In this document: piece after piece, positions 33,937 through 41,854 of the stretch | Numbering within the stretch: position 1 is the first letter of the stretch | Layout of the letters: the number at the start of each line of letters is the position of its first letter | Source of the DNA: Brachybacterium phenoliresistens | Lineage (GTDB): Bacteria; Actinomycetota; Actinomycetes; Actinomycetales; Dermabacteraceae | Length of the DNA stretch: 64,000 nt | Reading direction: 5' to 3' | Assembly: GCF_000576425.1 (NCBI RefSeq) | Contig: NZ_KK069990.1 | Span: forward strand, 124,001-188,000 | The notes under the pieces: generated by a model | Told to the model about the DNA's origin: nothing | Database searches by the model: none | What the model saw: only the letters and a program-made list of their open reading frames with translations | Translations under genes and position numbers: made by a program

Positions 33937-35529
33937 GTGAGCAATCCCCTCCAGCGCAGCGTCTCCCCGATGATCGCCGGCGCGACGTCCGGGCTCGGGG
34001 CCCTCGGCTCCGCCGTGGCGATCGTCCTGGTGCCCTCCCTGATCGCGCAGCTCGCGGCCTCGCGCTCCTCGATGACCGTGCTGGACGCCGTCCTCATCGC
34101 CCTGAACGTGCTGGTCGTCGGCCATGGCGGGGGGACGGTGCTGTCCACCGGCGTGATCGACGGGGTGCTGACCCTCACGCCGCTCGGGCTGACCCTGGTG
34201 TTCGTGGCCCTCTGCGCTGCGGGGATGCTCCGCACCGGCCGGCGACTGCAGCTGGTGGGGGACACCGGCGGGCTGCGGCCCCGCGGTCTGCGCGATGCCG
34301 GGGCGGCGCTCGGCGCCGCCGTCGTGGTCTATGCGGGCGGGCTGGGAGTGCTCGCGGAGCTGGGACGCGGCCAGCTGATGGATCCCGTGGCGACGTCCGC
34401 GGTGGTCTCCGGCGCCCTGGTCGCGGTGCTCGGCGGGCTGTCGGGGCTGGCCCTGTCGATCCGCCGGGAGGAGCGCGACGGCGTGCCCGCCGTGCGGATC
34501 CTCGACCTGTTCCCGCGCCCCTGGGATGCCGTGGCCCGGTCTTCCGCGATCGCGCTGCTGGGCCTCGCGGCGCTGGGCATGCTCGGCCTGATGGCCATGG
34601 TGGTGCTGCGGTTCCGGAACGTCGCGGCCCTGTTCGCGCAGCTCGACGCGGGCCTGTGGGGCGGGCTCGTGCTGACGCTGCTGCAGCTGGCGATGCTGCC
34701 GCTGCTGGCGCTGTGGGCGCTGACGGTGCTGCTGGGAGGCTCGGTGACGCTGGGCACCGGGACCGGCCTGGACCTGGGCGGATTCGACACCGGGGTGATG
34801 CCGCTGTTCCCGCTGCTGGGCGCGCTTCCCGACCCGGGGTCGGCGCCGCCGGCGCTCCGGGCGCTGGTGGTGCTGCCGGCCGCGATCGTCGCCGTCGGTG
34901 CGGTGCAGCTGGTCCGCGACCTCGAGAGCGAGGACCTGCGCGACCGGATCACGGCCTACGTCGCCTACCCGGCCGTGGTGATGGTGGGCGTGGTGCTGCT
35001 GGCAGGGCTCTCCACCGGGTCGATCGGTCAGGGCAGGCTCGTGCATCTCGGGCCGCAGGTGCAGGACCTGCTGCTGCCGCTGCTGATCGTCGTGGTCGCC
35101 TCGACGGGGCTGGTGCTCTGCGTCCTCGCCACCGGCCTGGTCACCCTGGTGCAGGACGGCGTCGCGCGCCTGCGCGAGCGGGTCGAGGCGGCCGAGGCGA
35201 AGGAGAGCGGCGATGCGGACGCGTCCGAGCCCGCTCCGGCGGCCGCCGTCGCGGGGGAGGACGCCGAGGAGGACGGCGAGCCGTCCGGCGGAGAGGCGGA
35301 GACCGGCGGAGGCCGCCTCGCCCGCCTCGCGTCCCGCATCGGGCTGGGAGGCCGAGGCACGACGGAGGACGAGCCCGAACCGGAGGCGGCGGGCGACGAC
35401 GATCCTGCTGATGCTGATGCCGATGCCGATGCCGATGCTGATGCTGATGCTGATGCCGCGCCGGCCTCGCCCGTGGGCGACGGCGCGGAGGAGGACGTGG
35501 ACGTGTGGTCGGACGACCGTTCTCGCTGA
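33937..35529 (+). CDS. DUF6350 polytopic membrane protein
   Basis: A 530-residue protein with roughly ten hydrophobic segments over residues 10-415 (for example GSAVAIVLVPSLIAQLAA, GLALSIRREE, LLGLAALGMLGLMAMVVLR, LLLPLLIVVVASTGLVLCVL) and a long acidic cytoplasmic tail. This matches DUF6350, an actinobacterial family of unknown function commonly located before purN and purH. Here an HNH gene and a small membrane gene lie between. The start is GTG 33937 behind GAGGACGG. The tail ends with eight Asp-Ala pairs encoded by a hexanucleotide repeat. Confidence 0.75.
   Translation: MSNPLQRSVSPMIAGATSGLGALGSAVAIVLVPSLIAQLAASRSSMTVLDAVLIALNVLVVGHGGGTVLSTGVIDGVLTLTPLGLTLVFVALCAAGMLRTGRRLQLVGDTGGLRPRGLRDAGAALGAAVVVYAGGLGVLAELGRGQLMDPVATSAVVSGALVAVLGGLSGLALSIRREERDGVPAVRILDLFPRPWDAVARSSAIALLGLAALGMLGLMAMVVLRFRNVAALFAQLDAGLWGGLVLTLLQLAMLPLLALWALTVLLGGSVTLGTGTGLDLGGFDTGVMPLFPLLGALPDPGSAPPALRALVVLPAAIVAVGAVQLVRDLESEDLRDRITAYVAYPAVVMVGVVLLAGLSTGSIGQGRLVHLGPQVQDLLLPLLIVVVASTGLVLCVLATGLVTLVQDGVARLRERVEAAEAKESGDADASEPAPAAAVAGEDAEEDGEPSGGEAETGGGRLARLASRIGLGGRGTTEDEPEPEAAGDDDPADADADADADADADADAAPASPVGDGAEEDVDVWSDDRSR
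35410..35457 (+). repeat. Hexanucleotide repeat GATGCY, eight copies, in coding sequence
   Basis: Eight uninterrupted GATGCT or GATGCC units encode Asp-Ala eight times near residues 492-507 of the DUF6350 protein. Because the unit is six bases, copy changes would keep the frame. Confidence 0.9.
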
Positions 35530-35586
35530 CCTCGTGATCTCCTGACCCCGAGGACAGGCAGGGCCCGCCCGCAGCGCCTGCGGCGA

Positions 35587-37380
35587 TCAGGACGGGGGCT
35601 CGGCTCCCGGCGGGAGCTCCTGCGTCCCGTGAGGTCCGGTCTCCGGGCCCGGATCCGATCGCTCCCCGGGCGGCCGCATGGACGGGGTCCGCGGCCGCGA
35701 CACCGGCGGGCGCAGGCGCGGTGAGGCGGACTGCCCGATCGCCCCGTGCGGGCTCTGCCAGGTGATCATCGTCCCCGGCCGCCGGTCCAGGAAGAGCCGC
35801 TGCGGCACGGCGCCGTCCTCGATCTGCTCCGCCGGGGGATCGGCCGAGGGACGCTCCGCGTCGGGCGGAGCCCCGCAGGGCGGAGCCGGGTCGCCGGGCG
35901 CCAGCGAGGGGACGGGAGAGCACACGGACGCGGTCGAGGAGCCCTCCGCTGCGGCGGCAGTCGCGGCCGGCCCGAGGATGATCGCGCCGTCGGAAGGGCG
36001 CACGGTCCAGTGCCCCTGCTCCTTGAGCAGGTTGCACCGTGCGCAGAGGCCCTGGCCGTTGGCGAAGCTGGTGGGGCCGCCGCGGGAGTGCTCCTCGACG
36101 TGGTCGAGGTGCTGCACCTGCGCGTTGCACCAGGGCATCCGGCAGGTGGCGTCGCGTCGCCGGATCATGCGCGCCAGCCCGCAGGTGAACGTGCGGCCGA
36201 CGGACTCCATGGCGATGAGCTCGCCGGTGGCCGGATGCGTGTACAGGCGGCGGAAGATCGCATCGGCCTGTCCGTCCAGCACCCGGTCCGGGTCGGAGTC
36301 GAAGGTGCCGGGAGGCCGGCCGAGCAGGGTGTCGCGGATGATGTGCGCCGGGATGCTTCCGTAGCCCTCCAGGCGCGCGGTGGAGGTCATGTCGTGGGGA
36401 TCGAAGAGGGCGCGGTCGGTGATCTCGACGCCGACGTCGAGGCGATGGGAGCCGGCACCGGTGCCCAGCGAGGCGACGTGGCCCAGCACGGACTCGACGA
36501 GGACGTCGGCCTCGAGGGCGCGGACCCCGTACGTGGAGCCTGCGGCGCGGCGGGACTCGGCCTCGGCGCGCAGCGCGGTCATGACGGCGGAGGCGTCCAC
36601 CGCCCGCATCCGGACGCTCACCGCGGCCATGCCGTCCTCGCGCCGTGACATGCTCACGCCGCGCCCTCGGGCGGCGCTCGCCGCCCGGAACCGCGCCCCC
36701 TCGGGCGCGAGCTCCTGGACCAGCTCGGAGACCAGCGCGGTGATCCGGTCCTCGCCCATCCCGTCGAGGCGGGGCAGGAGGGCCGGGATCTGCTCGTCGA
36801 CCTGCTGGCAGGCCTCCGGAGCGAGACGGGAGACGCCGCGGCAGATCGCCCGGACCTGCCGCTGCGTGCAGCGCCCGTCGGCGAGCGCGCTCAGGGTCCG
36901 CGGCATCTGGGTCACGAGCCGCTGGGAGGCGGCGAGGGAGAAGGAGGACGCCGCCGGGGAGACCCGACGGGCCAGCGCGAGCTCCTGGGCCGCGCCGGCG
37001 CCCTGGCGCGCACGGGCGACGCCGCGCTCGGCATCGGCCTCGCGGATGCGACGGGCGGCGGTGGTCTGCCACCGGGCCTCGAGCGCCGCGAGCCCCGAGG
37101 AGAGGGTGCTGAGGCCCCCGACCACCGCGAGCGCCTCCTGCGGGGAGCCCGGCGCCGTGTCCGGCAGGGGATCGTGCACCCCGGGCGTCCGGGCGAAGGC
37201 GGCGAGGACGGTGGTCAGGACCGCGCCGAGCACGTCCCGCGCCCCCGGGGAGGCATCCAGCGCCGCGACAGCCTGGGCGGCCCGGTGCAGGGCATCGCCC
37301 TCCGCACCCGAGGGCGCCGAGGAATCCCCGGAGCGGGTCTTCCCGGAATCCGGAACCTCGGCGACGCTGGAGCGGTACAT
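35587..37380 (-). CDS. DUF222 / HNH endonuclease-like protein
   Basis: A 597-residue protein of the actinobacterial DUF222-HNH (13E12-like) family. The helical DUF222 region covers about residues 40-330. The HNH core lies near 405-455, with CRMPWCNAQVQHLDHVEEH, then SRGGPTSFANGQGLCARCN, giving the CxxC...DH...CxxC zinc and His-Asn-His layout. The C-terminal 130 residues are disordered and Pro-rich. These genes are multicopy and mobile-like in many actinobacteria; activity is not proved for most. It lies on the opposite strand between DUF6350 and purN and so breaks a usual gene order. ATG 37380 is 6 bases after minus-strand GACAAT. Confidence 0.85.
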   Translation of the reverse strand: MYRSSVAEVPDSGKTRSGDSSAPSGAEGDALHRAAQAVAALDASPGARDVLGAVLTTVLAAFARTPGVHDPLPDTAPGSPQEALAVVGGLSTLSSGLAALEARWQTTAARRIREADAERGVARARQGAGAAQELALARRVSPAASSFSLAASQRLVTQMPRTLSALADGRCTQRQVRAICRGVSRLAPEACQQVDEQIPALLPRLDGMGEDRITALVSELVQELAPEGARFRAASAARGRGVSMSRREDGMAAVSVRMRAVDASAVMTALRAEAESRRAAGSTYGVRALEADVLVESVLGHVASLGTGAGSHRLDVGVEITDRALFDPHDMTSTARLEGYGSIPAHIIRDTLLGRPPGTFDSDPDRVLDGQADAIFRRLYTHPATGELIAMESVGRTFTCGLARMIRRRDATCRMPWCNAQVQHLDHVEEHSRGGPTSFANGQGLCARCNLLKEQGHWTVRPSDGAIILGPAATAAAAEGSSTASVCSPVPSLAPGDPAPPCGAPPDAERPSADPPAEQIEDGAVPQRLFLDRRPGTMITWQSPHGAIGQSASPRLRPPVSRPRTPSMRPPGERSDPGPETGPHGTQELPPGAEPPS

Positions 37381-37386
37381 GGGTCC

Positions 37387-37392
37387 ATTGTC
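37387..37392 (-). promoter_or_regulatory. -10 hexamer GACAAT, leaderless start
   Basis: Minus-strand GACAAT ends 6 bases before ATG 37380 of the HNH gene. Confidence 0.45.
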
Positions 37393-37780
37393 CTCCTTTC
37401 CGGGCCCGCCCACAAGCCTCAGAGGAAAACTCCTGGGAATTGTGGACAAGGCGGGTGTGGGGAGGAGAAGCGGAGTCGGTCCGTGCATGCTGGGGCCGGT
37501 TCCGTCGCGCAGAGAACCGGCGAAGATCCCCCCGATCTATTGTGAAGAAGTGACAAGCATCGACCGTATTGCGAGAATGTCTTGGGCTGCACATATCTCT
37601 CCTTGCGGGAATGTGCAGTCGGTGCAGTCGAGGCGTGCAGGAGAACGCCGCCCCCGGCGCCATCGGCCGTACCGAGGTCAGGGAGAGGAGCCCCGCCGGG
37701 GGGACCGGTGTACCGCGCAGGGCCCCGCGCCGCGGGCGGTCGCCGGGTCGCCGTCCCGGGTCCGCCCCAGGAGCGCAGGG
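37393..37780. other. Non-coding, AT-richer gap upstream of the HNH gene
   Basis: A 388-base stretch without a convincing gene. Positions about 37400-37620 are clearly less GC-rich than the rest of the window. They contain the inverted repeat CTGCACAT (37587-37594) and ATGTGCAG (37611-37618), and two near copies of TTGCGRGAATGT (37569-37580 and 37603-37614). The composition shift and its place beside an HNH gene suggest foreign origin. Confidence 0.5.
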
Positions 37781-37786
37781 CACAAT
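37781..37786 (+). promoter_or_regulatory. -10 hexamer CACAAT, leaderless start
   Basis: CACAAT ends 6 bases before GTG 37793. Confidence 0.5.
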
Positions 37787-37792
37787 GGCCGG

Positions 37793-38206
37793 GTGACCTC
37801 CTCGAAACCGGCGCCCGAACCGTCCGCCTCCGCCACCGCGTACCGCCGCGCGCTGGGAGGGCTGACGATCAGCCTTCTCGCCTCCTGGGTGCTGATGATG
37901 TCCCCGCTGCCGTACGCGCTGCTGGCCGGGGTGACCGGGCTCGTGGCCGGGGTCTTCCTCGTGCTGGTGGCGATCCGCGGCTGGCGCGAGGGCCGCCGCA
38001 CGACCGCTGTGATCGCTCTGGTCTTCGGCCTGCCCGCCGTCGGCATGATGCTGCTGTCGTCGCTGACCAGCGCGATCTTCTACCAGCCGATGGTCGAGAT
38101 GCAGGAGTGCCGCCAGAGCGCGATCACCGAGCAGGCGCGCGCGGAGTGCGAGCAGCAGGCGCAGCAGTCGGTCTCGGGCTGGATCGGACGCCTCGTCGGC
38201 GGCTGA
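37793..38206 (+). CDS. Small membrane protein, DUF4190-like in layout
   Basis: A 137-residue protein with three hydrophobic segments ([56 protein letters not shown]) and a C-terminal extracellular or cytoplasmic segment with two Cys ([14 protein letters not shown]). I do not recognise a specific family. The GTG at 37793 follows a -10 hexamer directly. It lies between the HNH gene and purN; in related genomes a small membrane gene often sits here, which may mean it is part of the original DUF6350-purN neighbourhood. Confidence 0.6.
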   Translation: MTSSKPAPEPSASATAYRRALGGLTISLLASWVLMMSPLPYALLAGVTGLVAGVFLVLVAIRGWREGRRTTAVIALVFGLPAVGMMLLSSLTSAIFYQPMVEMQECRQSAITEQARAECEQQAQQSVSGWIGRLVGG

Positions 38207-38324
38207 GCCCTCTGCGCGCGGTCGTGGGCCGAGTCCACGACGCGACCTTCCGCACGGAGGCGTCCACGCCTCGGCGCCGCAGCATCCACGCCTCGGGACG
38301 GGCCCGCCCGCCCATCGGCCATCC

Positions 38325-38343
38325 GGGCCCGGTGACCGGGCCC
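38325..38343. promoter_or_regulatory. Inverted repeat just upstream of the purN -10
   Basis: GGGCCCGG and CCGGGCCC flank TGA in a perfect 8-bp inverted repeat that ends 5 bases before the purN -10 hexamer. It could be a terminator of the upstream gene or an operator. Confidence 0.4.
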
Positions 38344-38348
38344 TGGAT

Positions 38349-38354
38349 TACTGT
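38349..38354 (+). promoter_or_regulatory. -10 hexamer TACTGT, leaderless start of purN
   Basis: TACTGT ends 7 bases before GTG 38362. Confidence 0.5.
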
Positions 38355-38361
38355 GGAGAGC

Positions 38362-38934
38362 GTGGCACCTGTACCCGTCGTCGTCCTCATCTCCGGAACC
38401 GGCAGCAACCTCGCTGCCCTGCTGGAGGCGTCCCGCACGGGCGACAGCAGCTTCGAGATCGTCGGCGTGATCGCCGACAGGGAGGCGGCGGGCCTCGCGC
38501 ACGCGACCTCCGCCGGCATCCCCGCCGAGATCGTCCGGCTCGGCGACTTCCCCGACCGGGAGGCCTGGGATGGAGCTCTCGCCGCGGCGATCTCCCGGTA
38601 CGCGCCGCAGCTGGTGGTGCTCGCCGGGTTCATGAAGCTGCTGGGCCCCGCCGTGCTCGAGGCGCACCCCGGCCGCATCATCAACACCCACCCCGCGCTG
38701 CTGCCGTCCTTCCCCGGGGCCCATGGCGTGCGCGACGCCCTCGCCTACGGCGTGAAGGTGACCGGGGCCTCCGTGATCGAGGTCGACGCCGGCGTCGACA
38801 CCGGCCGGATCCTGGCGCAGGCCGCGCTCGAGGTGCTGCCCGAGGACGACGAGGCCTCCCTCCACGAGCGCATCAAGGTGCTCGAGCGCCGCATGCTCGT
38901 CGACGTCGTCGCCGATCTCACCCGGCCCCGCTGA
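38362..38934 (+). CDS. purN: Phosphoribosylglycinamide formyltransferase
   Basis: A 190-residue 10-formyl-THF-dependent GAR transformylase, step three of purine synthesis. Conserved parts are [16 protein letters not shown] (phosphate loop), [32 protein letters not shown] with the catalytic Asn and His, and the Asp in [11 protein letters not shown]. Length fits the family. I chose GTG 38362 because it stands 7 bases after TACTGT and the homology begins at VPVVVLISG. purH follows 65 bases later with its own ribosome site, in the same direction. Confidence 0.93.
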   Translation: MAPVPVVVLISGTGSNLAALLEASRTGDSSFEIVGVIADREAAGLAHATSAGIPAEIVRLGDFPDREAWDGALAAAISRYAPQLVVLAGFMKLLGPAVLEAHPGRIINTHPALLPSFPGAHGVRDALAYGVKVTGASVIEVDAGVDTGRILAQAALEVLPEDDEASLHERIKVLERRMLVDVVADLTRPR

Positions 38935-38999
38935 CCGATCCCGCCGCACCGCCCGCCCGTGCCGACCGACCCGCCGAACCGCCTCACCCAAGGAGCATC

Positions 39000-40655
39000 G
39001 TGACCGACAAGCAGCCCATCCGCCGCGCCCTCGTCTCCGTGTACGACAAGACCGGACTGCCCGAGCTGGCCCGCGCGCTGGCCGATGCCGGCGTCGAGAT
39101 CGTCTCGACCGGCTCCACCGCCGCGACCATCCGCGAGCAGGGGATCGACGTCGTCGACGTCGCCGCCGTGACCGGCTTCCCGGAGATGCTCGACGGGCGC
39201 GTGAAGACCCTGCACCCCAAGGTCCACGGCGGCATCCTCGCCGACCGCCGCCTGGAGGACCACGTCGCCCAGCTCGAGCAGCACGGCATCGCGCCCTTCG
39301 ACCTGGTCGTCGTGAACCTGTACCCCTTCGAGGAGACCGTCGCCGCCGGCGGCACCTTCGCCGAGATCATCGAGAAGATCGACATCGGCGGCCCGTCGAT
39401 GGTGCGCGGCGCCGCGAAGAACTTCGCCTCCGTCGCCGTGGTGGTCGATCCCGAGGACTACCGCACCGCCGCCGAGGCCGTGGTGGCCGGCGGGTTCAGC
39501 CTGGACGAGCGCCAGGAGCTGGCCGCGGTGGCGTTCACCCGCACCGCCGAGTACGACTCCGCGATCAGCGACTGGATGCTCGAGCAGCTCCAGGAGCTCG
39601 ACCTGCCGGTCGCCGACGCCGAGGACCAGGACGAGGAGGACCTCGACCCGGAGACGTACATCCTGGACATGAGCGACGAGGACGCCGAGTCCGTCGGGCT
39701 GCGCAGCCTCCGCTACGGCGAGAACCCCCACCAGCGGGCCCGCGTCGCCGTCTCCGACGAGGACGAGCCCGGCATCGCCGGCGCCGAGCAGCTCGGCGGC
39801 AAGGCCATGAGCTACAACAACTACGTCGACGCCGATGCCGCGGTGCGCGCCGCCTACGACCACGAGCTGCCCTGCGTGGCCGTGATCAAGCACAACAACC
39901 CCTGCGGCATCGCCGTGGCCCCCGAGGGCGAGGACATCGCCCTGGCCCATGCCCGCGCCCACGGCACCGACCCGGTCTCCGCCTACGGCGGCGTGATCGC
40001 CACCAACCGCACCGTCACCCTCGCGATGGCCCAGCAGGTCAAGCCCGTGTTCACCGAGGTCATCCTGGCGCCCGGCTACGAGGATGAGGCGCTCGAGCTG
40101 CTGCGCAGCAAGAAGAACCTGCGGATCCTCCGCCTCCAGGGCGCCTACCGCCGCCCCGTCGAGGTCCGCGAGATCTGGGGCGGCAGCCTGATCCAGGACG
40201 CCGATGCGATCGACGCCGAGGGCGACGAGCCCGGCGCCTGGACGCTCGCCGCCGGGGAGGCGGCCGATGAGGCCACCCTCGTCGACCTCGCCTTCGCCTG
40301 GCGCGCGGTGCGCGCGGTGAAGTCCAACGCGATCCTCCTGGCCAAGGACGGCGCGGCCGTCGGCATCGGCATGGGGCAGGTCAACCGCCTGGACTCCTGC
40401 CGCCTGGCCGTCTCGCGCGCGAACTCCCTGGGCGAGCACGCCGAGGGCGAGGAGGCGCCCGAGCGCGCCCGGGGCGCCGTCGCGGCGTCCGATGCGTTCT
40501 TCCCCTTCGCCGACGGGGCGCAGATCCTCATCGACGCCGGCGTGCGCGCGATCGTGCAGCCCGGCGGCTCGATCCGCGACGAGGAGGTCATCGAGGCCTG
40601 CCGCGCCGCGGGGGTGACGCTGTACCTCACGGGGACGCGCCACTTCGCGCACTGA
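39000..40655 (+). CDS. purH: AICAR transformylase / IMP cyclohydrolase
   Basis: A 551-residue bifunctional enzyme for the last two purine steps. The N-terminal cyclohydrolase (MGS-like) domain has [24 protein letters not shown] and GGILADRR. The C-terminal transformylase has [34 protein letters not shown] with the catalytic Lys-His, and [20 protein letters not shown]. Residues about 199-230 form an acidic inserted linker between the domains ([13 protein letters not shown]), which makes the protein longer than the E. coli enzyme. The GTG at 39000 is preceded by AGGAG. Confidence 0.95.
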   Translation: MTDKQPIRRALVSVYDKTGLPELARALADAGVEIVSTGSTAATIREQGIDVVDVAAVTGFPEMLDGRVKTLHPKVHGGILADRRLEDHVAQLEQHGIAPFDLVVVNLYPFEETVAAGGTFAEIIEKIDIGGPSMVRGAAKNFASVAVVVDPEDYRTAAEAVVAGGFSLDERQELAAVAFTRTAEYDSAISDWMLEQLQELDLPVADAEDQDEEDLDPETYILDMSDEDAESVGLRSLRYGENPHQRARVAVSDEDEPGIAGAEQLGGKAMSYNNYVDADAAVRAAYDHELPCVAVIKHNNPCGIAVAPEGEDIALAHARAHGTDPVSAYGGVIATNRTVTLAMAQQVKPVFTEVILAPGYEDEALELLRSKKNLRILRLQGAYRRPVEVREIWGGSLIQDADAIDAEGDEPGAWTLAAGEAADEATLVDLAFAWRAVRAVKSNAILLAKDGAAVGIGMGQVNRLDSCRLAVSRANSLGEHAEGEEAPERARGAVAASDAFFPFADGAQILIDAGVRAIVQPGGSIRDEEVIEACRAAGVTLYLTGTRHFAH

Positions 40656-40708
40656 TCCCCGCGGGCGGGGACCTTCGCGGAGTTCACCTCGGCGACATCT
40701 CCGCCCCG

Positions 40709-40714
40709 TAGTCT
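40709..40714 (+). promoter_or_regulatory. -10 hexamer TAGTCT upstream of ppk2
   Basis: TAGTCT ends 7 bases before ATG 40722 of a 22-codon frame that precedes ppk2, not before ppk2 itself. Confidence 0.5.
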
Positions 40715-40721
40715 GACGCCG

Positions 40722-40790
40722 ATGACATGGTCGCGGGCGGTCCGCACAGCGGTCCGCCCGCGACCCGGATGCGAGGAGTGTGCGCAGTGA
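40722..40790 (+). CDS. Possible leaderless upstream peptide coupled to ppk2
   Basis: A 22-residue frame starting MTWSRAVRTAVRPRPG and ending CEECAQ. Its ATG has leaderless spacing to TAGTCT, and its TGA stop overlaps the ppk2 GTG start (GTGA). The ppk2 Shine-Dalgarno AGGAG lies inside the two Glu codons of CEEC, so ribosomes reading this peptide must pass over it. Translation of such small frames is common in actinobacteria, and Cys-containing leaderless ones act as attenuators in mycobacteria. That this one is translated or regulates ppk2 is inference. Confidence 0.45.
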   Translation: MTWSRAVRTAVRPRPGCEECAQ

Positions 40791-41692
40791 AGATCCCGGA
40801 CAACACGAGCCTGCGGGAGTACATCGAGCATCTGCGCGAGGAGGGCTATTCGGTCCAGGACGGCCACACGCCGGACCCCGACCTCATCGACCCGCAGGGC
40901 AATCCCGTGTACACCTGGCAGGAGGGGTACCCGTACGACACGCGGATGGACCGCGACGTGTACGAGCTCGAGAAGTACAAGCTCCAGGTCGAGCTGCTGA
41001 AGTTCCAGTACTGGCTCGAGGACAACGACCAGAAGGCCATCATCATCTTCGAGGGGCGGGACGCCGCGGGCAAGGGCGGCACCATCAAGCGCTTCACGGA
41101 GCACCTGAACCCGCGCACCGCGCGCGTGGTCGCGCTGAACAAGCCCAGCGACCGCGAACGGGGGCAGTGGTACTTCCAGCGCTACGTGCAGCACCTGCCG
41201 ACGGCGGGGGAGATGGTCCTGTTCGACCGCTCCTGGTACAACCGCGCCGGGGTGGAGCGGGTGATGGGCTTCGCGAGCCCGGAGCAGTACGAGACGTTCA
41301 TGTCGCAGGTGCCGCACTTCGAGCGCATGCTCGTCGACTCCGGCATCCACGTCACGAAGTTCTGGTTCTCGGTGTCGCAGAAGGAGCAGCGCACGCGCTT
41401 CGCGATCCGCCAGCTGGACCCGGTGCGCCGGTGGAAGCTCTCGCCGATGGACCTCGAGTCCCTCGACCGCTGGGAGTCCTACACCGAGGCGAAGGAGGAG
41501 ATGTTCCGCCGCACGGACAAGAAGTTCTCCCCGTGGACCATCATCCGCTCCAACGACAAGAAGCGCGCCCGCATCAACGCCATGCGCTACTTCCTCTCGC
41601 AGTTCGAGTACGAGGACAAGGACCACGAGGTCGTGGGCACCCCGGATCCGCGGCTGGTCATGCGCGGCAAGGCCGAGGAGGCCGACGAGTGA
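40787..41692 (+). CDS. ppk2: Polyphosphate kinase 2
   Basis: A 301-residue PPK2-family enzyme that transfers phosphate between polyphosphate and nucleoside di- or triphosphates. The Walker A loop is EGRDAAGKGGTIKRF near residues 87-101 and the Walker B-like motif is LFDRSWYNRAGVERVMGF near 146-162; KFWFSVSQKEQRTRF and PMDLESLDRWESY follow. This is the single-domain class, using either GDP/GTP or ADP/ATP. The GTG at 40787 has AGGAG 8 bases upstream; an in-frame ATG at 40727 lacks any ribosome site. It ends before a perfect bidirectional terminator. Confidence 0.93.
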   Translation: MKIPDNTSLREYIEHLREEGYSVQDGHTPDPDLIDPQGNPVYTWQEGYPYDTRMDRDVYELEKYKLQVELLKFQYWLEDNDQKAIIIFEGRDAAGKGGTIKRFTEHLNPRTARVVALNKPSDRERGQWYFQRYVQHLPTAGEMVLFDRSWYNRAGVERVMGFASPEQYETFMSQVPHFERMLVDSGIHVTKFWFSVSQKEQRTRFAIRQLDPVRRWKLSPMDLESLDRWESYTEAKEEMFRRTDKKFSPWTIIRSNDKKRARINAMRYFLSQFEYEDKDHEVVGTPDPRLVMRGKAEEADE

Positions 41693-41723
41693 GCGTCCCC
41701 TCGGGACGCGCCCGCTGAGACGG

Positions 41724-41773
41724 GCAGACAGGACGGGGCGGGACCGATCGCGGTCCCGCCCCGTCCTGTCTGC
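41724..41773. terminator. Perfect 23-bp bidirectional terminator
   Basis: Arms 41724-41746 and 41751-41773 are exact inverse complements around ATCG. It lies between the convergent ppk2 and polysaccharide deacetylase genes and should end both. Confidence 0.85.
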
Positions 41774-41854
41774 GGGTGCTCTCCGGGCCCGGGCCCCGGC
41801 CGCCCCGTTCCGGGCGCGGCCCGGGCACGATCGCCCGGCCCGGGCGCAGCAGGC

